A stretch of DNA of 64,000 nucleotides from Bacteroidales bacterium (GTDB lineage: Bacteria > Bacteroidota > Bacteroidia > Bacteroidales > Muribaculaceae). This document shows, in pieces, positions 43,503-53,994 of the stretch. The stretch is taken from the NCBI GenBank assembly GCA_015061055.1, contig SUXH01000005.1, forward strand, positions 1 to 64,000, in the 5' to 3' direction. The translations under genes and the position numbers were made by a program. The notes below the pieces were generated by a model. That model was not told the DNA's origin. It did no database searches and was given only the letters and a program-made list of their open reading frames with translations. Positions within the stretch are counted from its first letter, which is position 1. Each line of letters opens with the position of its first letter.

Positions 43503-44780
43503 ATGATGAAAAGAAAAGATTTTGAGATAATGGCGCCGGTGGGCTCTTATGAGTCGCTTGTAGCTGCAGTGCAAGGAGGTGCCGATGCAGTGTATTTCGG
43601 TATTGAAGGGTTGAATATGCGTGCTAATTCGGCTAATAATTTCACGATAGACGACCTTCATAAGATTGCTGAATATTGCCACGAGAATGGGCTTAAGAGC
43701 TATCTTACGGTGAATACTGTGATTTATGACAACGATGTGGCGGTGATGCGAAAAATCATTGAGGCAGCAAAGGAAGCTCGTATTTCGGCTATCATTGCAA
43801 GCGATATGGCTGCAATCCTGTATGCGCGCAGTATCGGAGTTGAGGTGCATATTTCCACTCAAGTGAATATCTCGAATAGTGACGCAGTGCGTTTTTATTC
43901 ACAATATGCCGATGTGGTTGTGCTTGCTCGCGAGTTGAACCTCGAACAGGTGTATAATATTCATCAAAATATAATCAAAGAAGATATTAGAGGTCCTCAT
44001 GGTGAATTGGTGCGTATCGAGATGTTCTGTCATGGAGCATTGTGTATGGCAGTGTCGGGTAAGTGTTATATGAGTTTGCACGAGATGAACCGTAGTGCTA
44101 ATCGTGGTGCTTGTGGACAGATATGTCGCCGTAGTTATACCGTTACCGACCGCGATACGGGTGAGCAACTTGATATAGAGAATAAATATATAATGTCGCC
44201 TAAGGACTTGAAGACCATTCATTTTATGAATAAGATGATTGATGCCGGAGTGCGTGTGTTCAAGATTGAGGGTCGCGCTCGTGGTCCGGAGTATGTGCGC
44301 ACAGCTGTGAGTTGTTACAATGAGGCAATTAATTCATATATCGAAGGTAGTTTCAGTGAGGAGAAAATTGCCGATTGGGACGCTCGATTGACCACTATAT
44401 TTAATCGAGGATTCTGGGATGGCTATTATTTAGGACAACGTCTTGGCGAGTGGACATCAAAATACGGATCTTCGGCTACAAAAATTAAGGTGTATGCTGC
44501 AAAGGGTATACGCTATTTCTCGAAGATTGGCGTGGCAGAATTTCAAATGGAAGCCGGCGAACTTCATGTAGGAGATGAGGTGATTATAACAGGACCTACT
44601 ACCGGAGCATTGCCTGTAACTATCGAGGAAATCAGAGTAGATCTTAAACCGGTGGAAATGACTAAAAAAGGCGAGCGATTCTCGATAAAGATTTCCGAGA
44701 AGATTCGTCCAAGCGATAAAATGTTCTTGTGGAAGAATGTTGAGGACGTGAAACTCGGTGAACATAGAGAAATCAAGTAA
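43503..44780 (+). CDS. U32 family peptidase-like RNA modification protein (TrhP/YegQ-like)
   Basis: A protein of 425 aa from MMKRKDFEIMAPVGS; the longer frame starts upstream of the likely promoter. The U32 pattern EMFCHGALCMAVSGKCYMS, followed by NRGACGQICRRSY with cysteines for an iron-sulfur cluster, is clear, as is the C-terminal beta-barrel domain. E. coli relatives TrhP and RlhA hydroxylate tRNA or 23S rRNA; length and C-terminal domain fit TrhP best. Confidence 0.85.
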   Translation: MMKRKDFEIMAPVGSYESLVAAVQGGADAVYFGIEGLNMRANSANNFTIDDLHKIAEYCHENGLKSYLTVNTVIYDNDVAVMRKIIEAAKEARISAIIASDMAAILYARSIGVEVHISTQVNISNSDAVRFYSQYADVVVLARELNLEQVYNIHQNIIKEDIRGPHGELVRIEMFCHGALCMAVSGKCYMSLHEMNRSANRGACGQICRRSYTVTDRDTGEQLDIENKYIMSPKDLKTIHFMNKMIDAGVRVFKIEGRARGPEYVRTAVSCYNEAINSYIEGSFSEEKIADWDARLTTIFNRGFWDGYYLGQRLGEWTSKYGSSATKIKVYAAKGIRYFSKIGVAEFQMEAGELHVGDEVIITGPTTGALPVTIEEIRVDLKPVEMTKKGERFSIKISEKIRPSDKMFLWKNVEDVKLGEHREIK

Positions 44781-44855
44781 TCAGGGAAATTATAAAGATT
44801 ATACATAAAAGAGAACTTTAAAGGGGGTTGATGGATAAATTATGTTGGTGTTTTT

Positions 44856-46877
44856 ATGAAAAGGATTAAATTGATATTGTTGGCCGTTATGGGTATGATG
44901 AGTGTATGTAATATCAATGCCAAAACCATTAGCGATGGCGTGGTGACCGATGTGGTGGCTGAAATTTCGGCTGCCAACGAGAAGGTGGATAGCGAATTAT
45001 TGCAGCGTGGTGCATCGCAGGTGGCAATGCTTTGGCAAGATTCCGATGGCTCGGCAGAAGATTTCGCTAAGTTTGTGAAAGAGAATTATGCGCCCTCGGC
45101 TGAGGCTCGCCACGAACTTTTCGGAAAGTTGAGTAAGGCTTACGAAGTTTTGTTGGGCACGCAAAATCAAGTAGCGATAGAGTTGAGTCTTCCAACAATC
45201 CTTGCCGGTCCAGAACCTACCAACATCGACTACATAATGAGTGCGTTCAACCCTTATTCGCATCTATGGAACGACTTGTATGAAAACAAGGTGGCGTTTA
45301 TCACCATTCTTAATTTCCCTAACTATACGCTTGCCGAAAAGAATGCTTTCGGAGGAGCGTGGAGCCGCGACCAATGGGCCTATGCTCGTATGGGTGATAT
45401 GTTTACATCGCGTGTGCCTGCGGAATTGAATAAAGAGACTGCTCAGGCAAATGCCGATGCTGAAAACTATATAGCATCCTATAATATAGTGATGGGAAAT
45501 CTTGTTGACAAAAATGGCGACAAGTTGTTCCCTGAAAATATGGTTTTGCTTTCGCATTGGAACCTTCGTGACGAAATAAAGTCCAATTACGCCAACCTCC
45601 CTAATGCACTCGACAAACAGGAAATGATATATCGCGTGATGGAACACATCATTGCAGGTACAATCCCACAAGAGGTGATAAATAATGCTGCTTACGAATG
45701 GGCTCCATCGACCAATCGCACATGGAAAAATGGTGTTGAAGTGAAATTGGATGCCGAAAATACACGTCGCTACGAACGCATATTGGCTCATTTCAAAGCA
45801 ATGAAGAAGGTTGATTCCTATGAGCCTCAACGCCCTACAGGTATAGCTCGCAACTTTGAGGGGGGTATGGAAATCGCTCCCGATGAGATTGAAGCACTAT
45901 TTGTTAATCTTATCTCATCGCCCCAAGTGAAGAAAGTTGGAGGGTTGATAAAAAAACAACTTGGTCGTGATCTCCGCCCCTATGATATATGGTATGACGG
46001 ATTTAAGAGTCGTAGTACTATTTCGGAAGATGACTTGACTGCACAAACTCGCCAAAAATACCCTACACCCGAAGCCTTCGAACGTGATATGGCTCGTATG
46101 CTCATAGACTTGGGATTCGCTCAAAGCGATGCCGATTTTATCGCCGGTAAAATCAAGGTTGAAGGTGCTCGCGGCTCGGGACACGCTTGGGGCGCAGTGG
46201 GACGTTGGGAACGTTCGCTACTTCGCACTCGTATAGGCAACGAGGGTATGGACTATAAAGGTTACAATATTGCAGTACACGAATTTGGACACAATGTGGA
46301 ACAAACGATAGACCTATATCATATCGACAATTTCACAATGGCAGGGGTGCCTAACACCGGATTCACCGAAGCTCTGGCTTTTGTGTTCCAGAAACGCGAC
46401 CTCAAATTATTGGGCTACGACCAACAAATAGACGACAACACTACGCTCGACATATTCTGGGGATTATACGAAATTATGGGCGTATCACTTGTGGATATGA
46501 AAGTGTGGCAATGGCTGTATGCCAACCCAAACGCAACGGCAATCCAACTTCGTGATGCTACAATAGCTATCGCTAAAGAAGTATGGAATAAATATTACCA
46601 ACCGATACTTGGAGAAAAAGACTCACCCATTTTAGCTGTATATTCACACATGGTAAATGCCCCGATGTATTTGCCAAACTATCCATTGGGACACATTATC
46701 GAGTTTCAACTTGAAGAACATTTTGCAAAATTCATTGGCAAAAAGGATTTTGCCAATGAGTTGATGCGTATATATAAATTGGGACGCCTTACACCTAATC
46801 ACTGGATGCAACAAGCCGTAGGTGCTACCATCAGCACCACACCAATCCTCAATGCCATCGACAAAATTGTGAAATAA
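44856..46877 (+). CDS. Secreted zinc metallopeptidase (gluzincin, HEFGH)
   Basis: A 673-aa protein with a signal peptide (LLAVMGMMSVCNINA). The zinc site is HEFGH (His475, Glu476, His479) with Glu505 in GFTEALAF as third ligand, a gluzincin arrangement like that of M3-type oligopeptidases. The N-terminal half is helical and has no recognised domain. It would act in the periplasm or outside on peptides. Confidence 0.75.
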   Translation: MKRIKLILLAVMGMMSVCNINAKTISDGVVTDVVAEISAANEKVDSELLQRGASQVAMLWQDSDGSAEDFAKFVKENYAPSAEARHELFGKLSKAYEVLLGTQNQVAIELSLPTILAGPEPTNIDYIMSAFNPYSHLWNDLYENKVAFITILNFPNYTLAEKNAFGGAWSRDQWAYARMGDMFTSRVPAELNKETAQANADAENYIASYNIVMGNLVDKNGDKLFPENMVLLSHWNLRDEIKSNYANLPNALDKQEMIYRVMEHIIAGTIPQEVINNAAYEWAPSTNRTWKNGVEVKLDAENTRRYERILAHFKAMKKVDSYEPQRPTGIARNFEGGMEIAPDEIEALFVNLISSPQVKKVGGLIKKQLGRDLRPYDIWYDGFKSRSTISEDDLTAQTRQKYPTPEAFERDMARMLIDLGFAQSDADFIAGKIKVEGARGSGHAWGAVGRWERSLLRTRIGNEGMDYKGYNIAVHEFGHNVEQTIDLYHIDNFTMAGVPNTGFTEALAFVFQKRDLKLLGYDQQIDDNTTLDIFWGLYEIMGVSLVDMKVWQWLYANPNATAIQLRDATIAIAKEVWNKYYQPILGEKDSPILAVYSHMVNAPMYLPNYPLGHIIEFQLEEHFAKFIGKKDFANELMRIYKLGRLTPNHWMQQAVGATISTTPILNAIDKIVK

Positions 46878-46903
46878 CTCAAATCTCCTCGACTTCATTT
46901 GTA

Positions 46904-46975
46904 GAGTATATCTAAATCGGATATACTCGAGAAAGAAAAATCCCCACGATGAAATCACATAGTGGGGATTATACG
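46904..46975. terminator. Two hairpins between convergent genes
   Basis: GAGTATATC (46904-46912) pairs with GATATACTC (46920-46928), and AATCCCCAC (46939-46947) pairs with GTGGGGATT (46962-46970). They lie between the zinc peptidase and the EEP nuclease genes, which converge. Neither is followed by a long T run. Confidence 0.55.
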
Positions 46976-47025
46976 TAACAACACATCAGAGAATCTTTTT
47001 GTGTGTTGGATTTATTGTAGTAATG

Positions 47026-48075
47026 TTACTTGACTTTCTTTACAAAGTAAGCTTCGACAGGGAAGTGGTCGCTGAATCCGTTAAGGAATGCTCCTCCTGA
47101 GAATGTGCGCAAAGGGTAGCCTTTGTATTGTCCTTTAGGATTGATGAGAAAATCGAAGTTAAGCACACTTGTTTTGAAATAAGAAAGTTTACCACTATCT
47201 CTATCGCTCAAGAAATAATCGGAGATGATAATTTGGTCGAAGAAATTCCAGCCTCCGTAGTAGGCAAGTGAGCCGATACCTTTGTCAAGCATATTCCAAC
47301 AGGGGTTGAAAAGTTCGCCTTGTTTCACATTCTTTTTTTGTTTCTTAGCTCCGAGAACTTTAGCCACACTTTCGTTATATGGGTCGTCATTGAGGTCGCC
47401 CATAATGATAATGCCTTGGTTTGGGTCATCTTTGAGAAGTGAATCTACTGTGAGTTTGGTGCGAAGAGCTGCTGCAGCACGAAGATAGCGAGAGCGTTCC
47501 TCTCCACCACTACGTGAAGGCCAGTGGTTCACGATGACACTTACTTTATCACCCCCCATTAACCCTGTTACACACATTTGGTCACGTGTGCGAAAACTCT
47601 CATATCCTTCCACTTTTACAGTGGCATTAGTTACGTTTAGCACGCGAAAGAATCGAGGGTTGTAGAGCATAGCTACATCTACGCCTCGGCGGTCGGGGCT
47701 ATTGTGATGTACGATTTGTAGTTTCCAATCTTTGAGCAGAGGGTGGTTTACCAGATCCTGAAGAACTGTAATGTTTTCTATTTCGCTCACACCAATCACA
47801 GCCGGCCCTTTTGGAGTGGATTGAGTGGTGAAATGACTTATAGCCTTAGCCATATTGGCTATTTTTGACCAATATTTTTCGGCATTCCATTGGCGTGCGC
47901 CTTGTGGAGAAAACTCAAGGTCGTATTTCCCATTGTTGTTGATTGTGTCAAATAAATTTTCCAAATTATAGAAGGCTGCTCCATACACTTGGTATTTTTT
48001 TTGTGATTGTTGTGCGTTAGTGATAAGACAGCAACCAAGTAAAGCAATGGTGAAAATTAAAGTAAATTTCTTCAT
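47026..48075 (-). CDS. Secreted endonuclease/exonuclease/phosphatase family protein
   Basis: A 349-aa protein with a signal peptide ending near TNAQQ. Catalytic blocks of the EEP superfamily are present: FYNLENLFD, VSEIEN, VNHWPSR, MGDLNDDP and SDHFPVEA. It may degrade extracellular nucleic acid or a phosphoester. EEP proteins of this type often occur near DUF5689 lipoproteins and TonB receptors in Bacteroidetes, which are also found further right in this window. Confidence 0.88.
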   Translation of the reverse strand: MKKFTLIFTIALLGCCLITNAQQSQKKYQVYGAAFYNLENLFDTINNNGKYDLEFSPQGARQWNAEKYWSKIANMAKAISHFTTQSTPKGPAVIGVSEIENITVLQDLVNHPLLKDWKLQIVHHNSPDRRGVDVAMLYNPRFFRVLNVTNATVKVEGYESFRTRDQMCVTGLMGGDKVSVIVNHWPSRSGGEERSRYLRAAAALRTKLTVDSLLKDDPNQGIIIMGDLNDDPYNESVAKVLGAKKQKKNVKQGELFNPCWNMLDKGIGSLAYYGGWNFFDQIIISDYFLSDRDSGKLSYFKTSVLNFDFLINPKGQYKGYPLRTFSGGAFLNGFSDHFPVEAYFVKKVK

Positions 48076-48227
48076 ATTATGCTAATATAATTATTTTGTG
48101 GTCAAAAGTAGCAAATTCTATTGAAAATAGCAAATTAAGGACCTTAAGTTGTATTGCTTTTGTGTATAAGATTATAAGCAACTATATTAAATGTTGATGT
48201 AAGAAAATATATTAAGATTGTTTTTTT

Positions 48228-48303
48228 TTGAAAAAATTATGTATTTTAAACGATTTAAAGTATATTTGCACGATATATTGGTCTGTTAGTTGTTGATAAT
48301 CAT
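48228..48303 (+). promoter_or_regulatory. Promoter/leader of the 1802-aa surface protein gene
   Basis: TTTTG (to 48230), TATATTTG (48261-48268) continuing into GCAC, and GTTGATAATCAT 20 bp further on (48292-48303). The same elements with the same 20-bp spacing stand in front of the S8 peptidase gene. The remainder of the 298-bp gap is A/T-rich. Confidence 0.55.
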
Positions 48304-48373
48304 ACTATTAGCATATTAATAAACTATATTTGTATATTTTCACAAAAAATATTAATTTTAAATATTATACAAA

Positions 48374-51300
48374 ATGAGAAAAGTTTACTCGTTATTAACA
48401 GTGATGATTATGGCATTGGTAATGTCATTTACATCAAAGGCTGCGAGTGTTACTATTAACGTGGACGACCCTAATCGTGTGAGCGTTCAAGTTAATTATG
48501 TAGAACAAGCACTTGTAGCAGGAGACAACACATTTGATTTGACAGTTGGAACCTACACTTCAATTTACATTAGTGCAAAAGAAGGTGCTATGTTGAAGTC
48601 GGTTGTCAATGAGTCGGGTACTCCACAAAGCATCTATTCTGGTATGGCAGGTATTTATGCCTATCCTACTGATGATAGTTTTGCGGAAAAATACTATGTA
48701 ACATCAGTTTCTCTTGCAGAAGCTCGTACTGCTACATGTACTATCAATGTTGACAAAGCTGAAAATATCGGTGGTCTTCAAATGAACTCAACAAATGAAA
48801 GAATTGTTCTTGTTGACGGTGAAAACATTGTTAAGTTCATTCCTGATATGGAATCACCATTTTCGCTTTCTTGCCCATATGGTCAAACCTTCTATAAGGT
48901 AGTTGTTGATGGTGTAGAAGTAACTGAGTCATGGGGTTCTTGGTATTTATATGTTAACGATGGAAGCGTTGTTGATATTCAAACTGAATTCCCTGACGTA
49001 GAAGTAGCTGTCAATGTTGCATTTGCAACCGAAGAAGCGAAGGGTGTGTTGACAGGTATAGCTGTAGATGGCGAAACTGTTGCTCTTGACGAGAATGGTA
49101 ACTTGAACGTTAAGATTGGTAAAGAAGTAACATTGTTCCTTGATAATACCAATTATTCAATTGATGAGTTTACTCTCAATGGTCAAACTCCAAATGATTG
49201 GTATGGATATTCTTCTGAATATACATTTGTGGTAAAAGATGCAACAAATATAGCTCTTAATGCTCACAAATATGGAACTCTAAAGGTTACAATTAATGTA
49301 GAACATCCGGAATGTGTAATCCTTAAGGATTATAACGGTAATGTATTGAATTTGGTTGCCGGCGACAATGAGATTGAAGTGAGCGAAAACGCAGCATCAT
49401 TGTCAATTGTTAAGGCTGCAGGTTGTAAGATTACATCTGTTTTGGTTAACGGAAGCGAAGCAAGCAACTATGGATATGATAGCTCATATGGAACCACAAT
49501 CAATATCTTAAGCGATAATACAACGATTGTGATTGTAGCTAATGAAATTGTATACGATAATACTGCATATATTGAAATTGACGATGAATGCTATTCATAC
49601 AGCTATGTTATGAATGCAGTAACTCGCGATCAGATATATCTTACAAAGGGAAAAACAAAGGTCGGCTTCAATAATGGAGAAGAATCTCATCGCATAAATG
49701 TTATGACAAAGAATTATAGCGCTCCTGCTGCTATTTATCATAATGGATTGTTCTTGACTAATTATTCAAGTGCAACAATAACTCTTGCCGATGGTGATAT
49801 AATTAAGGTGTTTATGAATGAAGACCCGGCTTGCAATGTCACATTCTCAGTAGAAGAAGGTGTAGAAGCAATCCAAAGCGTAGCTGTTGAAGGTAAAGAA
49901 TATGCAACATGGGCAGATGGGTTGACAGTGTGTGAAGGTACAAATGTTTCTGTAACTATGCCGGAAGGTTTCGCTGGTGTTGTAGTTGTAAATGGTAGTG
50001 TTGTTAAAGGCACTAATGGTGTTTATACATTTGAAGTATCAGAAGCTACTTCAGTGGTAGTTGAGGCTGCTGCTCCGGCTGTAAATGTAGTTACTCCAAC
50101 AGCAGGAGGTTCAGCTAATCCATTTGCATATGATCTTAAGAGTGAATTCGTAGGAGGAGCTTTAAAAGCTTCATTCTCATTGAATGCTGAAGCTACAGCA
50201 GTTACTTTGAAGGTGCGTAATGCTGCGGGTGATGTAATTGCAACAGCAGAAGGCGCAACAAATAAGGGAGCTCAAACAATAAGTGTAAACTTGGTTGAGT
50301 TTGACGGTGAAAATTGTACTTGGGAAGTTGAAGTTGCAGGTGCAGAAAAGACTACAATAGAAGAATTTGCTAAACCGATGTTCTATCACCCACGTGGTGT
50401 TGATGTTGATAACAATATGGAGAGCCCTGCATTTGGTTATGTATATGTAACTGAAGGTATGAACTCATCTAAGAGTCAATATTGGGCTTGTGATGCTAAT
50501 GGCGGTCTTGGTCTATATATCTTCACTCCGGATATGGAAGGTGTTAAGAACCCAACAACCGGTTTGTATTCATTCAAGGGTGGCTGGACATTGAACTACA
50601 AGGCAGGTTCAGCAAGTGCAGCTGACTTTGCACGTGTTCGTGTAGCTGAAGATGGTCGTATCTTCGTAACTCGTATGCAAGACGATGGTGATTACATTCT
50701 TGTAGCTGAAAATCACGAAACACTTGTTGCAACAGACAAGATGGAATCATTGTTTGCAGGTTTGACATTTGATGCTTCTACTTATAAGTATACTAATGCA
50801 GAAGGTGCATTTATGGGTGCTGCTAACCTTGGATTTGACGTTAAGGGTGCAGGCGAAAACTTGAAACTTCTTGCGTTGTCAAGTAATGTAAACCATTGGT
50901 CATACGTATATAGCGGAGCAAGTACCGATGAATATGCTCTTGGTACAGCTGCTATTCTTCCTGTTCCAACAAATGTTCCTGCATTGACAGGTAAGTATAC
51001 AATTGCTCCTGCAGCAACAAATGTTGATTATGACAACGAAGGAGGTATTTGGTATTGCCAATATCGTGGCACTCCAACTGATGCACAACCAGGACTTGTG
51101 TATGTAAATGCTGAAGGTAAAGAAGTGTATAAGGATCTTGTGTCTCGCGGTGGTGGTGGTGTTCGTGTTTCTCCTGATGGAACACAACTTGCAGCTGCAA
51201 GTTCATCGGCTAATCCAAAGCAATTCTCAATTTATGACATTAAGCACTATGAAAATGGTTATGTAAGATTGGTAGAAAAGACTAAGATTACTCATGGTAT

Positions 51301-53782
51301 CGGTACTAACGTATATGATATTGCTTGGGACTTGGCAGGTAATATTTACATCTGTGGTAACTCTGGTGAATATATGAAGGGCTTCGCACTTCCTCGTTCT
51401 GAAGCGTTTACTACAAAGGCTGCTACTAAGTATGCATTTACAGTAGTTGTTCCAAAGAACTATGAAGATGTTGTAGCTGATGAACTTCCTGAAGTTCAAC
51501 TTGAAAGCAGCTATTATATGAATGAAGCAAACTCAGCTGAAATCGCTGAACTTGCTGAAAAGACAGTACGTCGTTCAATCGTTAAGGGTGATTATATGTA
51601 TGTTCTTGCTGTTGATGCAGAAAAAGCCCCTTACGTTTATGTAATCAATGTAAATGATAACACTGTGGCTGAAGTAAGTACAGAAGGTATTGTTGCTCCA
51701 GCAAATGCTAATGGACTTGCAATCTCTGATATTGCTCTAACTGCCGATAATTATCTTGTAGCAACAAGCTATGATTGGATCACATATAATGGTGAAGCAT
51801 ACAATTATATCTATGCTTGGGAAAAAGACGATAACAATCTTCCAACAGGTAAAGCTACTGTTTGGGCTAAGTCAAATGGTGCTGCTCATACTGCAAATGC
51901 TATGGTCGGTTCAAGTATTGCATTCTCCGGTTTGTTGAATGAAGGTACTGCAATGGTTACAGTAAACGACTTGCTTGGTGGTGAACTTTCAGGTTCAATG
52001 CATTTTGTTCGTTATACTAAGGCTGCAGGTGAAATGGTTGTTGAAAATGCAAATCAAGGCGGTGCAACACAAGGTTATGGTAATTTGAATACAAAACATC
52101 ACGAAATTTATGGTGATGAGTATAAACTTACTGTATCTCCAAATAATGATAACAACTTTATCTTAGATGGAAACTTGGCTGGTGCAACAGAATTGTCATA
52201 TCAAGGAGTGAAAGCAGGTAGTGATCTTGTAGAAGTTGCTGCTGATGCAGTTGCTGCTAAGGGTGCTGTAAATTCAAGCTACTTTAAGTATGCAGGTTCT
52301 GCATTGTTGGCTGCTCCGGTGGTAGTTGATGGTGTTTGTGCGGGAGTTCAATTGATTAACGTAACTGAGGGTCTTGATAAGGCTGTTGAAGTTAAGATTT
52401 CAATAGCTGAAATCGCTGGCAATGTAACTGCTTCTGATGTTCATGTATCAGGTCGCTCATATGTTGAAGAAGAAGAAGGTAAGATTGACTTGTTCTTGTT
52501 GATTGGCAACAAACTTGTTAAGTACACTTCAGGAACTCCTGAAGAAGAAGCACCTGCTAACTATAAGGATGATGTTGCAGAACAACTTCCTGAAGTTGAA
52601 CTTGGTGCAGAACATAAGATGAAAGAAGTCGGAACAACTGAATTTGCTGAACTTGCAGGTAAGACAGTACGTCGTGCAATTGTTAAGGGCGATAATATGT
52701 ATGTTCTTGCTCTTGATGCTGAAAAGGCTCCTTATATTTATGTAGTCAATGTAAATGATAACACTGTGACTGAAGTAAGTACTGAAGGTGCAGTAGCTCC
52801 AACAGATGCAAATGGACTTATGATTTCTGATATCGCAATTTCTGCCGATAATCATCTTGTAGCAACAAGCTATGATTGGGTTCCATTCAACTCTACTGTA
52901 TACAACTACGTTTATGTTTGGGAAAAAGATTATGATAATCTACCTGTAGGTAATCCGACTGAATGGGCTAAGTCAAATGGTGCAGCACGTTGTTCAAATG
53001 GTATGGTAGGTTCAAGCATTGCATTTACTGGTACTCTAAACGATGGTACTGCAATAGTTGCTGTAAATCACCTAAGCAGTGGAGCTATTTCCGGTAAGAT
53101 GCGTTTCATTCGCTATACTAAGGTTGCTGGTGAAATGGTTATTGAGGATGCTAACCAAGGAGGTGCAACTCAAGGTTATGGTAACTTGAATACAATCTAC
53201 CACACTATTTATGGTGCAGAACATAAGTTCACAGTATCTCCTGTTAACGAAGCTAACTTTATCTTCGATGGTAATGTAGCCGGTGCAACAGAATTCTGCT
53301 ATGATGGTATTGCTACAAGCCAAGACTTCACAGTAGTTGCTGCCGATGCAGTTGCTGCTAAGGAGGTTGTAAACTCAAGCTACTTCAAGTATGCAGGTTC
53401 AGCGTTGATGGCTGCTCCAGCTGTTGAAAATGGTGCTTGTGTAGGTATTCAAATGATTAATGTAACTGAAGGTCTTGATAAGGCTGCAGAAGTTAAGACT
53501 TCGCTTCCTGCAATGGCTGGAAACACAATTGCTCTATCTGAAATCCACGCAGCAGGTCGTTCATACGTAGATGGCACTGAAGGTAAGATTGACTTATTCT
53601 TATTGATTGGTAACAAGCTTGTTAAGTATACTACAGGTGAAGGCTCATCGTCAATTGATGAAATTGGTGAAGATAATCTTCCTGTAGAATACTACAACTT
53701 GCAAGGTGTGAAGGTTGTTAATCCTGAAAAGGGTATCTTCATCAAGAAGCAGGGTAACAAGGCAACTAAGGTTGTGCTTTAA
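48374..53782 (+). CDS. Giant exported surface protein with tandem 360-residue repeats
   Basis: An 1802-aa protein with a signal peptide (to about residue 23, SFTSKAA). Residues about 25-600 contain several related beta-rich units (TINVD..., VTINVEHPECV..., VTFSVEEG). Residues about 640-1020 look like a propeller- or lectin-like region (WYCQYRGT, VSRGGGGVRVSPDGT). Two copies of a 360-residue module (about 1029-1387 and 1396-1755) follow. The C-terminus EYYNLQGVKVVNPEKGIFI is the short sorting-type tail common in Muribaculaceae-like secreted proteins. Function is unknown; adhesion or glycan binding is possible. Confidence 0.85.
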   Translation: MRKVYSLLTVMIMALVMSFTSKAASVTINVDDPNRVSVQVNYVEQALVAGDNTFDLTVGTYTSIYISAKEGAMLKSVVNESGTPQSIYSGMAGIYAYPTDDSFAEKYYVTSVSLAEARTATCTINVDKAENIGGLQMNSTNERIVLVDGENIVKFIPDMESPFSLSCPYGQTFYKVVVDGVEVTESWGSWYLYVNDGSVVDIQTEFPDVEVAVNVAFATEEAKGVLTGIAVDGETVALDENGNLNVKIGKEVTLFLDNTNYSIDEFTLNGQTPNDWYGYSSEYTFVVKDATNIALNAHKYGTLKVTINVEHPECVILKDYNGNVLNLVAGDNEIEVSENAASLSIVKAAGCKITSVLVNGSEASNYGYDSSYGTTINILSDNTTIVIVANEIVYDNTAYIEIDDECYSYSYVMNAVTRDQIYLTKGKTKVGFNNGEESHRINVMTKNYSAPAAIYHNGLFLTNYSSATITLADGDIIKVFMNEDPACNVTFSVEEGVEAIQSVAVEGKEYATWADGLTVCEGTNVSVTMPEGFAGVVVVNGSVVKGTNGVYTFEVSEATSVVVEAAAPAVNVVTPTAGGSANPFAYDLKSEFVGGALKASFSLNAEATAVTLKVRNAAGDVIATAEGATNKGAQTISVNLVEFDGENCTWEVEVAGAEKTTIEEFAKPMFYHPRGVDVDNNMESPAFGYVYVTEGMNSSKSQYWACDANGGLGLYIFTPDMEGVKNPTTGLYSFKGGWTLNYKAGSASAADFARVRVAEDGRIFVTRMQDDGDYILVAENHETLVATDKMESLFAGLTFDASTYKYTNAEGAFMGAANLGFDVKGAGENLKLLALSSNVNHWSYVYSGASTDEYALGTAAILPVPTNVPALTGKYTIAPAATNVDYDNEGGIWYCQYRGTPTDAQPGLVYVNAEGKEVYKDLVSRGGGGVRVSPDGTQLAAASSSANPKQFSIYDIKHYENGYVRLVEKTKITHGIGTNVYDIAWDLAGNIYICGNSGEYMKGFALPRSEAFTTKAATKYAFTVVVPKNYEDVVADELPEVQLESSYYMNEANSAEIAELAEKTVRRSIVKGDYMYVLAVDAEKAPYVYVINVNDNTVAEVSTEGIVAPANANGLAISDIALTADNYLVATSYDWITYNGEAYNYIYAWEKDDNNLPTGKATVWAKSNGAAHTANAMVGSSIAFSGLLNEGTAMVTVNDLLGGELSGSMHFVRYTKAAGEMVVENANQGGATQGYGNLNTKHHEIYGDEYKLTVSPNNDNNFILDGNLAGATELSYQGVKAGSDLVEVAADAVAAKGAVNSSYFKYAGSALLAAPVVVDGVCAGVQLINVTEGLDKAVEVKISIAEIAGNVTASDVHVSGRSYVEEEEGKIDLFLLIGNKLVKYTSGTPEEEAPANYKDDVAEQLPEVELGAEHKMKEVGTTEFAELAGKTVRRAIVKGDNMYVLALDAEKAPYIYVVNVNDNTVTEVSTEGAVAPTDANGLMISDIAISADNHLVATSYDWVPFNSTVYNYVYVWEKDYDNLPVGNPTEWAKSNGAARCSNGMVGSSIAFTGTLNDGTAIVAVNHLSSGAISGKMRFIRYTKVAGEMVIEDANQGGATQGYGNLNTIYHTIYGAEHKFTVSPVNEANFIFDGNVAGATEFCYDGIATSQDFTVVAADAVAAKEVVNSSYFKYAGSALMAAPAVENGACVGIQMINVTEGLDKAAEVKTSLPAMAGNTIALSEIHAAGRSYVDGTEGKIDLFLLIGNKLVKYTTGEGSSSIDEIGEDNLPVEYYNLQGVKVVNPEKGIFIKKQGNKATKVVL
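51458..53637 (+). repeat. Tandem duplication of about 1.08 kb inside the surface protein gene
   Basis: 51458-52533 and 52559-53637 encode modules that share long identical stretches (TVRRxIVKGDxMYVLAxDAEKAP; NQGGATQGYGNLNT; SSYFKYAGSAL; EGKIDLFLLIGNKLVKYT) at conserved spacing. The copies have diverged enough to be old and are both in frame. Confidence 0.9.
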
Positions 53783-53795
53783 TTTGATGAGAAAT

Positions 53796-53885
53796 AAAAG
53801 CCGGGAATGAGATTCTTATTCCCGACTTTTAATTGGATAATAAGGAAAGATTGCATAATTTGTGCAATCTTTCCTTTATTTATAT
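53796..53885 (+). terminator. Double terminator after the giant surface protein gene
   Basis: The first hairpin is AAAAG-CGGGAAT / ATTCCCG-CTTTT with one mismatch (53796-53830). The second has a perfect 14-bp stem, AAGGAAAGATTGCA (53842-53855) with TGCAATCTTTCCTT (53863-53876), followed by TATTTATATT. The remaining gap to 54188 holds the promoter of the S8 peptidase. Confidence 0.8.
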
Positions 53886-53994
53886 TATACTGTAGGGTTT
53901 TGTGTTATGTGATGACGCTATTTATGTTTCGCTATATAGTCCCATTCTTGATGTGGTTAATTATAAAAAAATGTGCGTTTGTTGAATTTTTTTA

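Noticed and set aside
45264-45830. A 188-codon minus-strand ORF opposite the zinc peptidase gene
   Set aside because: It is antisense to a clear coding sequence with an HEFGH site and lacks any protein pattern.
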